DNA from: Massilia sp. R2A-15
GTDB lineage: Bacteria > Pseudomonadota > Gammaproteobacteria > Burkholderiales > Burkholderiaceae_D
DNA: 64,000 nt
Reading direction: 5' to 3'
Assembly (NCBI RefSeq): GCF_030704305.1
Contig: NZ_CP131935.1
Coordinates: 620,001-684,000, forward strand
The notes below the pieces were generated by a model. That model saw nothing but the letters and a program-made list of their open reading frames with translations, was not told the origin of the DNA and did no database searches. Positions 9,915 through 17,893 of this stretch are shown here, piece after piece (the stretch's first letter is position 1; each line of letters opens with the position of its first letter). Position numbers and translations under genes: made by a program.

Positions 9915-11321
9915 ATGAAAGACTATCTCCAGCTTTCTGCAAGTGACCTGTTAGAAGAATTCGGAGGTGGCGGACACGCCCCTGGTTCGGGCAGTGCAGC
10001 AGCCCTTATCGGATTATTGGCCGCGAATTTGGTGTACACGGTCGGACAATTGACCGTCAAAAGGTCAAAGTACAAGCAGTACCATGATGAGGTTGATGCT
10101 AGCTGCGCGAAGATCCAAACTGTGTTGATCCCCACACTTCGTGAATTGCTGCAGCGCGATGCCGAGGCGTTTGATGCTGTCTACCAAGCGCGAGTGGCAC
10201 GCGATGAAGCAGTCGATCCGAAGGAGGGTGCAAGGCTACAGGCAGTCTCGCTGAATGAACAGAAGCTTGCGATAGCAATCCCGTTCAAGATTGCTGAAGC
10301 ATGCCTTGAATTGATTGAAATATCGGCGCGAGTCTTTGACGTTGGCTTCCAAGCGGCGCGGGGTGATACTGGGGTCGCGCTGAGTGCTGCGGTCGCCGGG
10401 GTGCTGTCAGCGGTATTCGTGATCAATTTGAACTTGGCGCCTTTCAAGCGAAATTACTGGGCGCGCCAGCGAAGACATGAATGTGATCAACTCCATGCGC
10501 TAGCGATGGAAAAGTACACGGGGACGCTCGAACGGGTTGACGCGCTGCGTTCTGAGGACGTCGATGTTGTGGAAGAAGACGAACTCGCGGTTGCTATTAC
10601 CGGCTTGTTGTCGGGGGCAAAAGCAACATACAGTGATGTAGATATTGATGAACGCGCAGGGGAACTACGCGCGCTCGTTTGGAGAAAACGTAATGAACTT
10701 TGGCCGACAGACCAGGTGCCTACCGACCCTGTTGAACTCCTCAATCCGGAGGTGGCACTCCGACTCTTAGGTTATGGATTTTCTCTGGAGGAGAGCTTGG
10801 GTACATTTCCTTCTACTGCAGGGACACTAGAGGTTGCAGGTTTACTGGAAGCAGTAAAAGGAAAGGTCAGTGTCTCTAGACAAATGAAGTCAGATGTTCG
10901 ACTTTTCACCTCTGCGCATGAATTAGGGCACATCCTTCTACATCCGCAATTGAAGGAAGCGCATCGCGATAGGCCACTTAACGGGACGGTGGTGTCGCGC
11001 AATCTAATAGAGCGAGAGGCGGACAGATTTGCTTCGAGTTATTTGATGCCGTCGCGGCTGGTTACAGATCGATTCCTAAAGACATTCAAAACCGATCGAT
11101 TTGCACTTTCTGAAGCCACGACGTTCGCACTATGGGGATCTGGCGCGGAAGCCAGCCGGCGAAAGGTGAAGAATCGTCGAGAGCTCGCATTCACGCTCGC
11201 TACTGCAGTTCGATACAACGGGAGACAAGTGGTCTCTCTTGCCCACCAATTCAAAGTATCCCCCACGACGATGGCTATTCGGCTTGAAGAGCTAGGGCTG
11301 ATTTGGTTTGATCAACATTGA
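9915..11321 (+). CDS. Cyclodeaminase-like / ImmA-IrrE metallopeptidase fusion
   Basis: 468 aa. Residues 1 to about 205 resemble the helical cyclodeaminase/cyclohydrolase family (FTCD C-terminal domain): the HAPGSGSAAALIG segment matches its PxPGGGSxAA signature and is followed by the usual YxxYHDEV and RDAEAFDAVY helices. Residues of about 230-468 match the ImmA/IrrE peptidase family: an ELRALVWRKRNELWP lead-in, the zinc motif HELGH at 335-339 and the third-ligand segment EREADRF with Glu368. ImmA-type peptidases often cleave a partner XRE repressor, and an XRE gene lies 1.3 kb away. The function of the first domain here is unknown. The 245 bp before the gene hold no supportable feature. Confidence 0.82.
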   Translation: MKDYLQLSASDLLEEFGGGGHAPGSGSAAALIGLLAANLVYTVGQLTVKRSKYKQYHDEVDASCAKIQTVLIPTLRELLQRDAEAFDAVYQARVARDEAVDPKEGARLQAVSLNEQKLAIAIPFKIAEACLELIEISARVFDVGFQAARGDTGVALSAAVAGVLSAVFVINLNLAPFKRNYWARQRRHECDQLHALAMEKYTGTLERVDALRSEDVDVVEEDELAVAITGLLSGAKATYSDVDIDERAGELRALVWRKRNELWPTDQVPTDPVELLNPEVALRLLGYGFSLEESLGTFPSTAGTLEVAGLLEAVKGKVSVSRQMKSDVRLFTSAHELGHILLHPQLKEAHRDRPLNGTVVSRNLIEREADRFASSYLMPSRLVTDRFLKTFKTDRFALSEATTFALWGSGAEASRRKVKNRRELAFTLATAVRYNGRQVVSLAHQFKVSPTTMAIRLEELGLIWFDQH

Positions 11322-11340
11322 TGCCTTGAAAAACACGGAA

Positions 11341-11445
11341 ATACGGGGTCAAGTCTGCCATTCCGACACAAGTTCAACAGTACGATCAGCTCAGAACGCC
11401 AGGGAGTGTCGAGGCTGTGGCCGAATGGCAAACTTGACCCCGTAT
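11341..11445. repeat. Long inverted repeat (GGGGTCAAG type)
   Basis: A 23-bp arm at 11341-11363 pairs with 11423-11445 with one mismatch; the arms contain GGGGTCAAGT and ACTTGACCCC. Inner CGACAC and GTGTCG at 11364 and 11406 extend the stem. It lies between convergent genes of the island and could act as a bidirectional terminator or be a REP-like element. Confidence 0.75.
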
Positions 11446-11485
11446 GCTCGGCCCCTTGGCAACCTGCTAGTTCAGCGGCGTCACG

Positions 11486-13036
11486 CTAAGGGTGCAGCGG
11501 CTTTTGACATAGGATCAAGATTTCTTTGGCTCCCTTGTCGTTAAAACTGGCTTTCTGGCCCCACGCACCCAATTTCGCATACTGAACATCGAGAATCTCG
11601 AATCCGATCTGCGCAAAAAGCCTGCGAACACTCTCTGCTGAGTATCGGCGGTCACGAACGACGAGCTCACACGGAGCCACTTTCTCACTTTCAAACTGCT
11701 CGCGTCGGTAAGCGACACCAACTTCTTCATGCCAAACGAAAAACGAAGGGTCGAAAATAGCACCGGTCGTTTGCATGATGTTGGATGGTGGTAGGTCCAG
11801 CAATTTGTTCGCTAAGTCGCTGCGATTGGCTCGGTTAGTAGCCAAATAATCAGTTAGTTCGCCATTCATAACAGAAGCAAGAAATTTCCCACCAGGCTTG
11901 AGGTGGAAAAACGCGGTAGCAAGTAGCTTTGCATTCTCTGCATCCGCAGCGAATGACCCGATAACGTCATAGAGGCAAATCGCGTGGTCGAATCTGACTG
12001 CGGACCGCCATTCTCTGGCGTCGGCGGCAACGAACCCAGCTTTGTCTGAGAGGTCTTCGGAAGAAACATTTGCTTTCGCATTCAGGATCAGCTTGGTCGA
12101 AGCATCCACGCCATAGCAAATGTATCCGCGTCTAGCTAATTCGATGGAATGTCTGCCCGCGCCACAACCGAGATCTAGGATTTTGGCGTCCTCTCTGGGT
12201 TGAATCGACCGGATGAGAAAGTCAATTTCGGAGGGAGTATACGCTTGCCATTTGTGTGAGGTGTCCAGCGTCATACTTTCGTACGCATCTGCAACAGTGC
12301 GATCACAGTCTGCAACCCATTCTTCCACAAGTGAGACTGCGTCATCGGAATATGGCTGGTGATCAAAGGTGAATGCAGCCCATTCTTCGGTCGCGCGGAG
12401 ATCACCCAATTGCCATTTGTATGCCTTTTCGGACAAGGTCTTCAAAGACGCATCCGAATCGGAATGGTCAAGCGCGAAGTGTGTGTTCAATGAACTCGTT
12501 CCATCTCGCAGTTCGACGGAAGCCGTCCGGATATATCCAAGATTTGGGGCGGCCGCAGCGCGAAGGAGTTGCCAGTCGGCATTGATGTGCGCTAGGTTGC
12601 ATCGTCGTAATGTCGCTTTCTCCAATGCGCGAACCGCCGCAGGATTTGCTGTCACTAATCCCCACGCGTATTGCTGAGATTGACTCCAAATCGACCGTAG
12701 TATTCGAGTTCCTAAGCCACGATTCTGGTGCTCTTTATGAACGACGAACTGTGTTACCCACGTGACGTAGCCTTTTTTCTCGATTAGCAGGCGTTGAAAG
12801 AATGCGTATCCGATCAACACATCGTCCAAGTACGCGAGAGCGGACCACGAGTCCGGTGCGGCCAAGTATTGACTCTTGAGTTTGCTGGCCTGTTGCATTA
12901 CCGGTTTGCCAGCCTTGTCCTTCGATGCTTCAGGCCCCCATTTTCCATAGTACGCACAAAACAACGCAGCGCAGTCACCGAGAATCTTCTCAGTGATTTC
13001 ACCTGCTCGGACCCATATGATCTTTTCAACCTGCAT
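11486..13036 (-). CDS. GNAT acetyltransferase / SAM methyltransferase fusion
   Basis: 516 aa. Residues of about 1-160 fit a GNAT fold, with the acetyl-CoA loop NRGLGT at 105-110 inside a VTQFVVHKEHQNRGLG strand-loop-helix. Residues of about 255-510 form a class I methyltransferase with motif I (ILDLGCGAGRHS) starting at 286 and an acidic loop GVDAS at 309-313. About 90 residues join the two. GAGGAAA precedes the ATG. The pairing suggests modification of one small molecule or peptide by both acetylation and methylation, as in toxin or antibiotic tailoring or self-resistance, but no substrate is indicated. It is lower in GC than its surroundings and closes the island. Confidence 0.85.
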   Translation of the reverse strand: MQVEKIIWVRAGEITEKILGDCAALFCAYYGKWGPEASKDKAGKPVMQQASKLKSQYLAAPDSWSALAYLDDVLIGYAFFQRLLIEKKGYVTWVTQFVVHKEHQNRGLGTRILRSIWSQSQQYAWGLVTANPAAVRALEKATLRRCNLAHINADWQLLRAAAAPNLGYIRTASVELRDGTSSLNTHFALDHSDSDASLKTLSEKAYKWQLGDLRATEEWAAFTFDHQPYSDDAVSLVEEWVADCDRTVADAYESMTLDTSHKWQAYTPSEIDFLIRSIQPREDAKILDLGCGAGRHSIELARRGYICYGVDASTKLILNAKANVSSEDLSDKAGFVAADAREWRSAVRFDHAICLYDVIGSFAADAENAKLLATAFFHLKPGGKFLASVMNGELTDYLATNRANRSDLANKLLDLPPSNIMQTTGAIFDPSFFVWHEEVGVAYRREQFESEKVAPCELVVRDRRYSAESVRRLFAQIGFEILDVQYAKLGAWGQKASFNDKGAKEILILCQKPLHP

Positions 13037-13201
13037 CGACGTTTCCTCTGGCTCAATTCAAACGGCAGTATCGCAGAAGTTTTGCGAGTTTGTTTTCGGG
13101 CCGGTGTTTAGACTGTACTCATGCGTGCATGCGAGGCCCGCACCCATACATCTGTTCAGCACATTCCGGGCGCACGCGTTTCGTACCTGCGCCTCGTCGA
13201 C

Positions 13202-14437
13202 TTACACGACGCGTCGCTGGCGCATTGCTGAAATCTCATCATCGCTGCGGCCAAGCACTTCCCGCAGCACCTCGTCGGTGTGCTGCCCCAGCAGCGGCGG
13301 CGCGGTCGCGGCGCCGGCCGGCGTGGCCGACAACTTCATCGGGCTGCGCACCAGCGTCACCTTGCCGGCGGTCGGGTGCGGCATATCCACCGCGATGCCG
13401 CGCGCCTGCACCTGCGGGTTCTCGAACACTTCGCCGATGTCGTTGATCGGCCCGCACGGCACGCCGACCGCCTCCAGCCTGTCGATCCATTCGTCGCGCG
13501 TGCGGCGCTTGACCATCTCCTCAAGCAGAGGCACCAGCACCGCGCGGTTCTGCACGCGCAGCGGATTGGTGACGAAGCGCGGATCGGTCGCCAGTTCGGC
13601 GCAGCCACCGGCTTCGACGAACTTGACGTACTGGCCGTCGTTACCGGTGGCGACGATGATGTGGCCGTCCGAGGTGGCGAAGGTCTGGTACGGCACGATG
13701 TTGGCGTGCGCGTTGCCCCAGCGTTTCGGCGCCTTGCCGGTGTTGTGGAAGTTGCTGGCCATGTTGGCGAGCATCGCCACCTGCACGTCGAGCAGCGCCA
13801 TGTCGATGTGCTGGCCTTCGCCGGTGCGGTCGCGGTGTGTCAGCGCGGCCAGCACCGCCACGGTGGAATACATCCCGGTCATCAGGTCGACGATCGCGAC
13901 ACCGGCCTTTTGCGGCCCGCCACCGGGCAGGTCGTCGCGCTCGCCGGTGATCGACATGAAGCCGCCCATGCCCTGGATCAGGAAGTCGTAGCCCGCGCGG
14001 TGCGCGTACGGTCCGTCCTGGCCGAAGCCGGTCACCGAGCAGTAGACCAGGTCCGGCTTGATCGCCTTCAGCGATTCGTAATCGAGGCCGTAGCGCTTCA
14101 GGTGGCCGACCTTGAAGTTCTCCAGCACCACGTCGGCGTGCGCCGCGAGTTCGCGCACCAGCGCCTGGCCTTCGGGCGTGGCGATGTCGCACGTGACCGA
14201 GCGCTTGCCGCGATTGGCGGCGAGGTAGTAGGCCGCTTCGGTGGTGTCGCGGCCTTCGGCGTCCTTGGCGTACGGCGGCCCCCACGCGCGGGTGTCGTCA
14301 CCGGTGCCAGGACGCTCGATCTTGATGACGTCGGCGCCCAGGTCAGCGAGGTTCTGCGAGCACCACGGTCCCGCCAGCACGCGCGATAAATCGAGTACGC
14401 GGATGTGGCCAAGGGCCTTCGGTAATTCTGGGGTCAT
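13202..14437 (-). CDS. CaiB/BaiF CoA-transferase family protein
   Basis: 411 aa, a class III CoA-transferase. The opening LGHIRVLDLSRVLAGPWCSQ and the downstream DVVLENFKVG and GYDFLIQGMGG stretches are typical of the CaiB/Frc family, which moves CoA between carboxylic acids through an aspartyl-CoA intermediate. AAGGAA precedes the ATG with 7-bp spacing. The gene is not visibly co-transcribed with neighbours. Substrates could be any of several carboxylic acids (carnitine-, succinate- or aromatic-type) and cannot be told apart here. Confidence 0.93.
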   Translation of the reverse strand: MTPELPKALGHIRVLDLSRVLAGPWCSQNLADLGADVIKIERPGTGDDTRAWGPPYAKDAEGRDTTEAAYYLAANRGKRSVTCDIATPEGQALVRELAAHADVVLENFKVGHLKRYGLDYESLKAIKPDLVYCSVTGFGQDGPYAHRAGYDFLIQGMGGFMSITGERDDLPGGGPQKAGVAIVDLMTGMYSTVAVLAALTHRDRTGEGQHIDMALLDVQVAMLANMASNFHNTGKAPKRWGNAHANIVPYQTFATSDGHIIVATGNDGQYVKFVEAGGCAELATDPRFVTNPLRVQNRAVLVPLLEEMVKRRTRDEWIDRLEAVGVPCGPINDIGEVFENPQVQARGIAVDMPHPTAGKVTLVRSPMKLSATPAGAATAPPLLGQHTDEVLREVLGRSDDEISAMRQRRVV

Positions 14438-14488
14438 GGTGCTTCCTTGTTCAGTGACTTTACGAGCCTGTGATTATATCGGTGCGCC

Positions 14489-14568
14489 CGGCAGCAGGTA
14501 CCCATACTGAGCGAGCTTTACCTCGCCGGCATGCTCGGTATAGGTACCCGCCTTCGCGGGTACGACGG
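14489..14568. repeat. Type-2 CGTCGT hairpin repeat
   Basis: A degenerate copy of the long hairpin family: GGTACCCATACTGAG on the left, ATGCTCGGTATAGGTACC on the right, closing with GCGGGTACGACGG. It lies between the CaiB and speD genes. Confidence 0.7.
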
Positions 14569-14602
14569 TCTATGCGGTTTCGGGCATCTTGGTGACGGGC
14601 GA

Positions 14603-14980
14603 TCATTCGTCCTGGAAGGCGGGCACGCCGCGCTGGATGGTTTTGATCTCGCGCTGGCCCGGCTGCAGCGCGCGTTCGATCACCTCCAGCGCCAGGCTGG
14701 GCGCGGCGCGGCCGCACATGAAGATGTCGGCGGCCGCAAAGCCGAATTCGGGCCAGGTGTGGATCGAGATGTGCGATTCGGCCAGCAGCAGCACGCCGGT
14801 CACGCCTTGCTGCGGACCGAAGCTGTGGAAATGGCTGTGCAGGATGGTGGCGCCGGCCGCCAGCGCGGCGTTGCGCAGCAGGGTGTCGATCGATTCGGGC
14901 GAGACGAGCAGGGCGCCAGCGACGCCGTGGAAGTCGGCCAGCAGATGGACGCCGGCAGGGCGGTGCTTGGGAGCGTTCAC
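14603..14980 (-). CDS. speD: S-adenosylmethionine decarboxylase proenzyme
   Basis: 125 aa. The pyruvoyl enzyme decarboxylates AdoMet to supply aminopropyl groups for spermidine. The self-cleavage site ESHISIHTWPE is present, with cleavage between Glu68 and Ser69 generating the pyruvoyl group; His74 and Cys89 sit at the spacing of the catalytic residues in prokaryotic class 1B enzymes. The start is GTG at 14980 and overlaps the stop of the small Gly-rich gene by four bases (GTGA), so the two are translationally coupled. A membrane-bound aminopropyltransferase is encoded 3.4 kb away in the divergent arm of the same cluster. Confidence 0.95.
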   Translation of the reverse strand: MNAPKHRPAGVHLLADFHGVAGALLVSPESIDTLLRNAALAAGATILHSHFHSFGPQQGVTGVLLLAESHISIHTWPEFGFAAADIFMCGRAAPSLALEVIERALQPGQREIKTIQRGVPAFQDE

Positions 14981-15153
14981 TTGTGGCCGCCGCCACCGCC
15001 GCTGTAGCCGCTGCCGCCGTAGTAGCCGCCGGAGTGCGAGCTCCAGTTGCTGCCGCCACCAGTGTTGGCCGCCGCGCGCAGCATTTTCACCCAGCTGGTG
15101 CCGGTGGTGAGGGCGGTGACGATTACCGCGTACAGGAGGAACTTGTTGTTCAC
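14977..15153 (-). CDS. Small Gly-rich membrane peptide coupled to speD
   Basis: 58 aa. The GTG at 15153 is the first possible start because an in-frame TAA lies two codons upstream. Residues 3-21 (NKFLLYAVIVTALTTGTSW) look like an uncleaved signal anchor. The C-terminal half is a Gly/Ser/Tyr tail (GGYYGGSGYSGGGGGHK). The stop overlaps the speD start. Tight coupling with speD makes it a credible gene. The role is unknown; the anchor might tie polyamine synthesis to the membrane. Confidence 0.65.
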   Translation of the reverse strand: MNNKFLLYAVIVTALTTGTSWVKMLRAAANTGGGSNWSSHSGGYYGGSGYSGGGGGHK

Positions 15154-15211
15154 GGGTTTTTACTCATCGGATGTGGAGTGCACTGATTCGCTGGCGCAGG
15201 CATGAAGCTGG

Positions 15212-15332
15212 TCCGTCCTGCGGAGGCAGGACCCTATGCCGAGTCAGCATGGGTTCCTGCATGCGCAGGAACGACAACCTTGGATTCACTGGCGTCGACC
15301 AAGATGGGGTCAGGTCCGCAGGACCAGACCCC
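15212..15332. repeat. Type-2 hairpin followed by type-1 palindrome
   Basis: A type-2 copy at 15212-15277 (GTCCTGCGGAGGCAGGAC and TTCCTGCATGCGCAGGAACG arms) and a type-1 copy at 15306-15332 (GGGGTCAGGTCCGC start, AGACCCC end). Together they fill the gap between the DUF4178 gene and the Gly-rich/speD pair and may split the transcript. Confidence 0.78.
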
Positions 15333-15354
15333 GGCTTTGCATGCCGGACCGTGA

Positions 15355-16818
15355 TCATTTCTTGCCTTTCTCAGGCGCGAACAGCTTGGCCGGCAGGTAG
15401 ATCGCCAGTATCGCTATAACCACGTAGAAGAAGGTGCCGGAAAAATTGAAGATCAGCGGGATCGCGTTCAGGCCGAGAATCCACCACAGGAATTTGGTCG
15501 CAACGTTCGTCGACGGCAGCGCCTCGTTTGGCATCTTGTGCAGCGGGTCGGCGCGCATCGCATTGCCGAACCACGCGTTCAGCTGGTCGAACGATACCTT
15601 GGTCGAACGCGACCAGGTCAGTTCTTCCTTCGTCAGTTCCGCCGCCAGCCGCGTCGGGCCGTTCTCGAATTCGAATACGTGCACCACGTCTCCCGCCGCC
15701 ACGCGCCAGTTGAATGCGCCGGCGGCCCACTGCACCGTCGCGGGATAGTCGTACAGCTTGTTGTAGGTGGCGTTTTCGAGTTCGACCCGGTCCGATGACG
15801 TGGACAGCCATTGCGGCCAGGTGGTCATCACGTTGGACCGCGACCAGCCTTCGCTCGTCTCCACCAGCCAGAAGAAATTGGCGCGCGTGTTGTACAGCAG
15901 GTACTCCGTCCACGCGGTGCCTTCGTCGTCGGTGCGCACCATCGCCCCGATCACCTGGTACTGGACGTTGAAGATCATCGCGGTCGAGCCGAGCGGGATC
16001 GTCGTGCGTACTCTTTCGACGCTTTCGCCCTTGGCGAGGATCTGCGCCTTGGGGCCGGCCGCGTCGAGCTGCGCCTGGCAGCTCGGGCAGACCAGGGCGG
16101 TGGTCACGCCGGGCAGGTATTTGATGCCGGTGCCGCACGACGGGCACTCCAGCGCATCGAGCTTGCCGCGGTACTTGCCGGCGCTGGCCTTGATCTGCTC
16201 GTCGTCGCGCAGCAGCTGGCAATTCATGTCTTCCAGCGTCACCGACACGCCGTTGTACAGCGCGGGCACGTCGCCGTCGGAGTAGTCGAGCGTGACGAAG
16301 GCGCCGCCGGCGCGGAAGTCGGCCACGCGTGCCTGCCAGCCTTCGCCGACGCGAAACGGCAGCTCACCCTGGCCGCCGATGCATTGGGCCACGCGCTTTT
16401 CGGATGCGGTAAAGCGCTGGCCGTTGATGGTGTACAGCTGGCCCGGTGCTATCGCGTCGAATGCGGGCAGGGAGCCGGTGGCCTCCATCTCGGTGGTGGC
16501 CGTGTACAGCCCGGACGAGTCGCCCAGCCAGCCGGTGCCGGCGTCGTCGAACATGAGGAACCATTCGTTCCACATGCCGGCCGAGTACTTTAGCTGGATG
16601 CGCCCCACCACGGTGAAGTTGCGCCCGCCAAGCACGCCCGCGGTGCCGATCTGGATACGCGTGAAGTCCTCCAGCACCGAGGACATCTTGCCGAGGTCCT
16701 TGACTGCGTCGGCGTCCTTCATCACCGTGGCGCGGCAGTACTCGCACACTGCCACTACGGAGGCGTGCGACTTGAACTGGACTTCGGCGCCGCAGCTAGG
16801 ACACGAGACGATCTGCAT
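15355..16818 (-). CDS. DUF4178 zinc-ribbon membrane-anchored protein
   Basis: 487 aa. It has two zinc ribbons, CPSCGAEV...CEYC near residues 6-28 and CPSCGTGI...CPSC near 225-247. Each is followed by a beta-rich DUF4178-type domain with WNEWFLMFDD and WTEYLLYN signatures. One or two C-terminal hydrophobic segments (WWILGLNAIPLIFNF and FFYVVIAILAIYLPAKLF) anchor it, leaving the ribbons probably cytoplasmic. It starts 11 bp after the SPFH gene, clearly in the same operon. I recall DUF4178 proteins accompanying SPFH, DUF350 and polyamine genes elsewhere; the molecular function is unknown. Confidence 0.88.
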   Translation of the reverse strand: MQIVSCPSCGAEVQFKSHASVVAVCEYCRATVMKDADAVKDLGKMSSVLEDFTRIQIGTAGVLGGRNFTVVGRIQLKYSAGMWNEWFLMFDDAGTGWLGDSSGLYTATTEMEATGSLPAFDAIAPGQLYTINGQRFTASEKRVAQCIGGQGELPFRVGEGWQARVADFRAGGAFVTLDYSDGDVPALYNGVSVTLEDMNCQLLRDDEQIKASAGKYRGKLDALECPSCGTGIKYLPGVTTALVCPSCQAQLDAAGPKAQILAKGESVERVRTTIPLGSTAMIFNVQYQVIGAMVRTDDEGTAWTEYLLYNTRANFFWLVETSEGWSRSNVMTTWPQWLSTSSDRVELENATYNKLYDYPATVQWAAGAFNWRVAAGDVVHVFEFENGPTRLAAELTKEELTWSRSTKVSFDQLNAWFGNAMRADPLHKMPNEALPSTNVATKFLWWILGLNAIPLIFNFSGTFFYVVIAILAIYLPAKLFAPEKGKK

Positions 16819-16828
16819 GGACAGCCGC

Positions 16829-17866
16829 TTAGCCGATCAGCTTTTTCAGCAGTTCGGCCTTGTTGCTGTCGTAGTCGGCCGCGGAGATCAGACCTTTGTC
16901 GAGCAGTCCCTTGAGTTTGCCCAGGCGGTCTTCGATCGATTCCTGCGCCGGTGCGGCGGGAGCTGCCGGCGCGGCGGTTGCCGGCTGCGCGAACGCGCCG
17001 CTCAGGCCCTGCGCCATCGCCTGTCCGACCGCGACGCCGGCGCCCAGCCCCGCGCCCATGCCGGCGAGGCCGCCTTCGTTCTGCGCGGCCAGCGGAATGG
17101 CGCTGGCGACCTGGAACTTGGTGAAGCCGCCCATTTTGTCTGCGGACATGCCGCCCTTCATGCCGGCGCCGATCCGTTCGTCCAGCGCCGCCTGCAGTTC
17201 CTCCGGCAGGCTGACCGAGGCGACGTTGAATTCGTCGAGGCCCACGCCGTAGCGCGCGAACGCGGTGGCCAGGTCGCCTTTGATCTGCTGCGCCATCAGC
17301 GCCTGGTTGGCCGCCATGTCGAGGAAGGCGACGTTGGCGCCGCCCAGCGAACTGGCCATCGTCGCCATCAGGATGCCGCGCAGCTGGTCTTCAACCTCGT
17401 CGCGGGTGTACACCTCGCGGGTGCCGCTGATCTCGGTGAAGAACTTGCGCGCGTCGGCCACGCGGTAGGAGAACATGCCGAAGGCGCGCACGCGGATCAT
17501 GTCGAAGTCCTTGTCGCGAATCGTGATCGGCTGCGGCGTGCCCCACTTGCGGCCGGTCTGCACGCGCGTGCTGAAGAAGTACACGTCGGACTTGAACGGC
17601 GATGCGAACAGCTTGTCCCAGTTTTTCAGGTTGGTCAGCACCGGCAGCGTTTGCGTGGTCAGCTTGTGGGTGCCCGGCCCGAACACGTCGGCGATGGTGC
17701 CCTCATTGACGAACACGGCGACCTGCGACTCGCGCACGTTGAGGATCGCGCCGTTCTGGATCTCGAAGTCCTGCATTGGGTAGCGCCAGGCGAGCACGCC
17801 CTCGGTCTCCTCGTTCCACTGCAGGACGTCGATAAACTGCTTCTTGATGAATGAGCCAAGTGACAT
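16829..17866 (-). CDS. SPFH/virion-core-like protein with SHOCT tail
   Basis: 345 aa. Residues of about 25-245 form an SPFH (band 7) domain of the virion-core/YdjI-like type (a FGPGTHKL turn and an RVRAFGMFSYRV strand). An Ala/Gly/Pro-rich linker follows (about 250-305). Residues of about 308-343 form a SHOCT module (LGKLKGLLDKGLISAADYD). There is no N-terminal membrane helix, so membrane attachment would be through partners. SPFH proteins assemble into rings on membranes and scaffold other complexes. It lies between DUF350 and DUF4178; GGAG precedes the ATG. Confidence 0.92.
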   Translation of the reverse strand: MSLGSFIKKQFIDVLQWNEETEGVLAWRYPMQDFEIQNGAILNVRESQVAVFVNEGTIADVFGPGTHKLTTQTLPVLTNLKNWDKLFASPFKSDVYFFSTRVQTGRKWGTPQPITIRDKDFDMIRVRAFGMFSYRVADARKFFTEISGTREVYTRDEVEDQLRGILMATMASSLGGANVAFLDMAANQALMAQQIKGDLATAFARYGVGLDEFNVASVSLPEELQAALDERIGAGMKGGMSADKMGGFTKFQVASAIPLAAQNEGGLAGMGAGLGAGVAVGQAMAQGLSGAFAQPATAAPAAPAAPAQESIEDRLGKLKGLLDKGLISAADYDSNKAELLKKLIG

Positions 17867-17893
17867 GATGGGTCTCCGGTGAACAGCGATTGA

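Noticed and set aside
8040..13150. Prophage or integrative element
   Set aside because: No integrase, structural or replication gene, no tRNA and no direct-repeat attachment sites at the edges.
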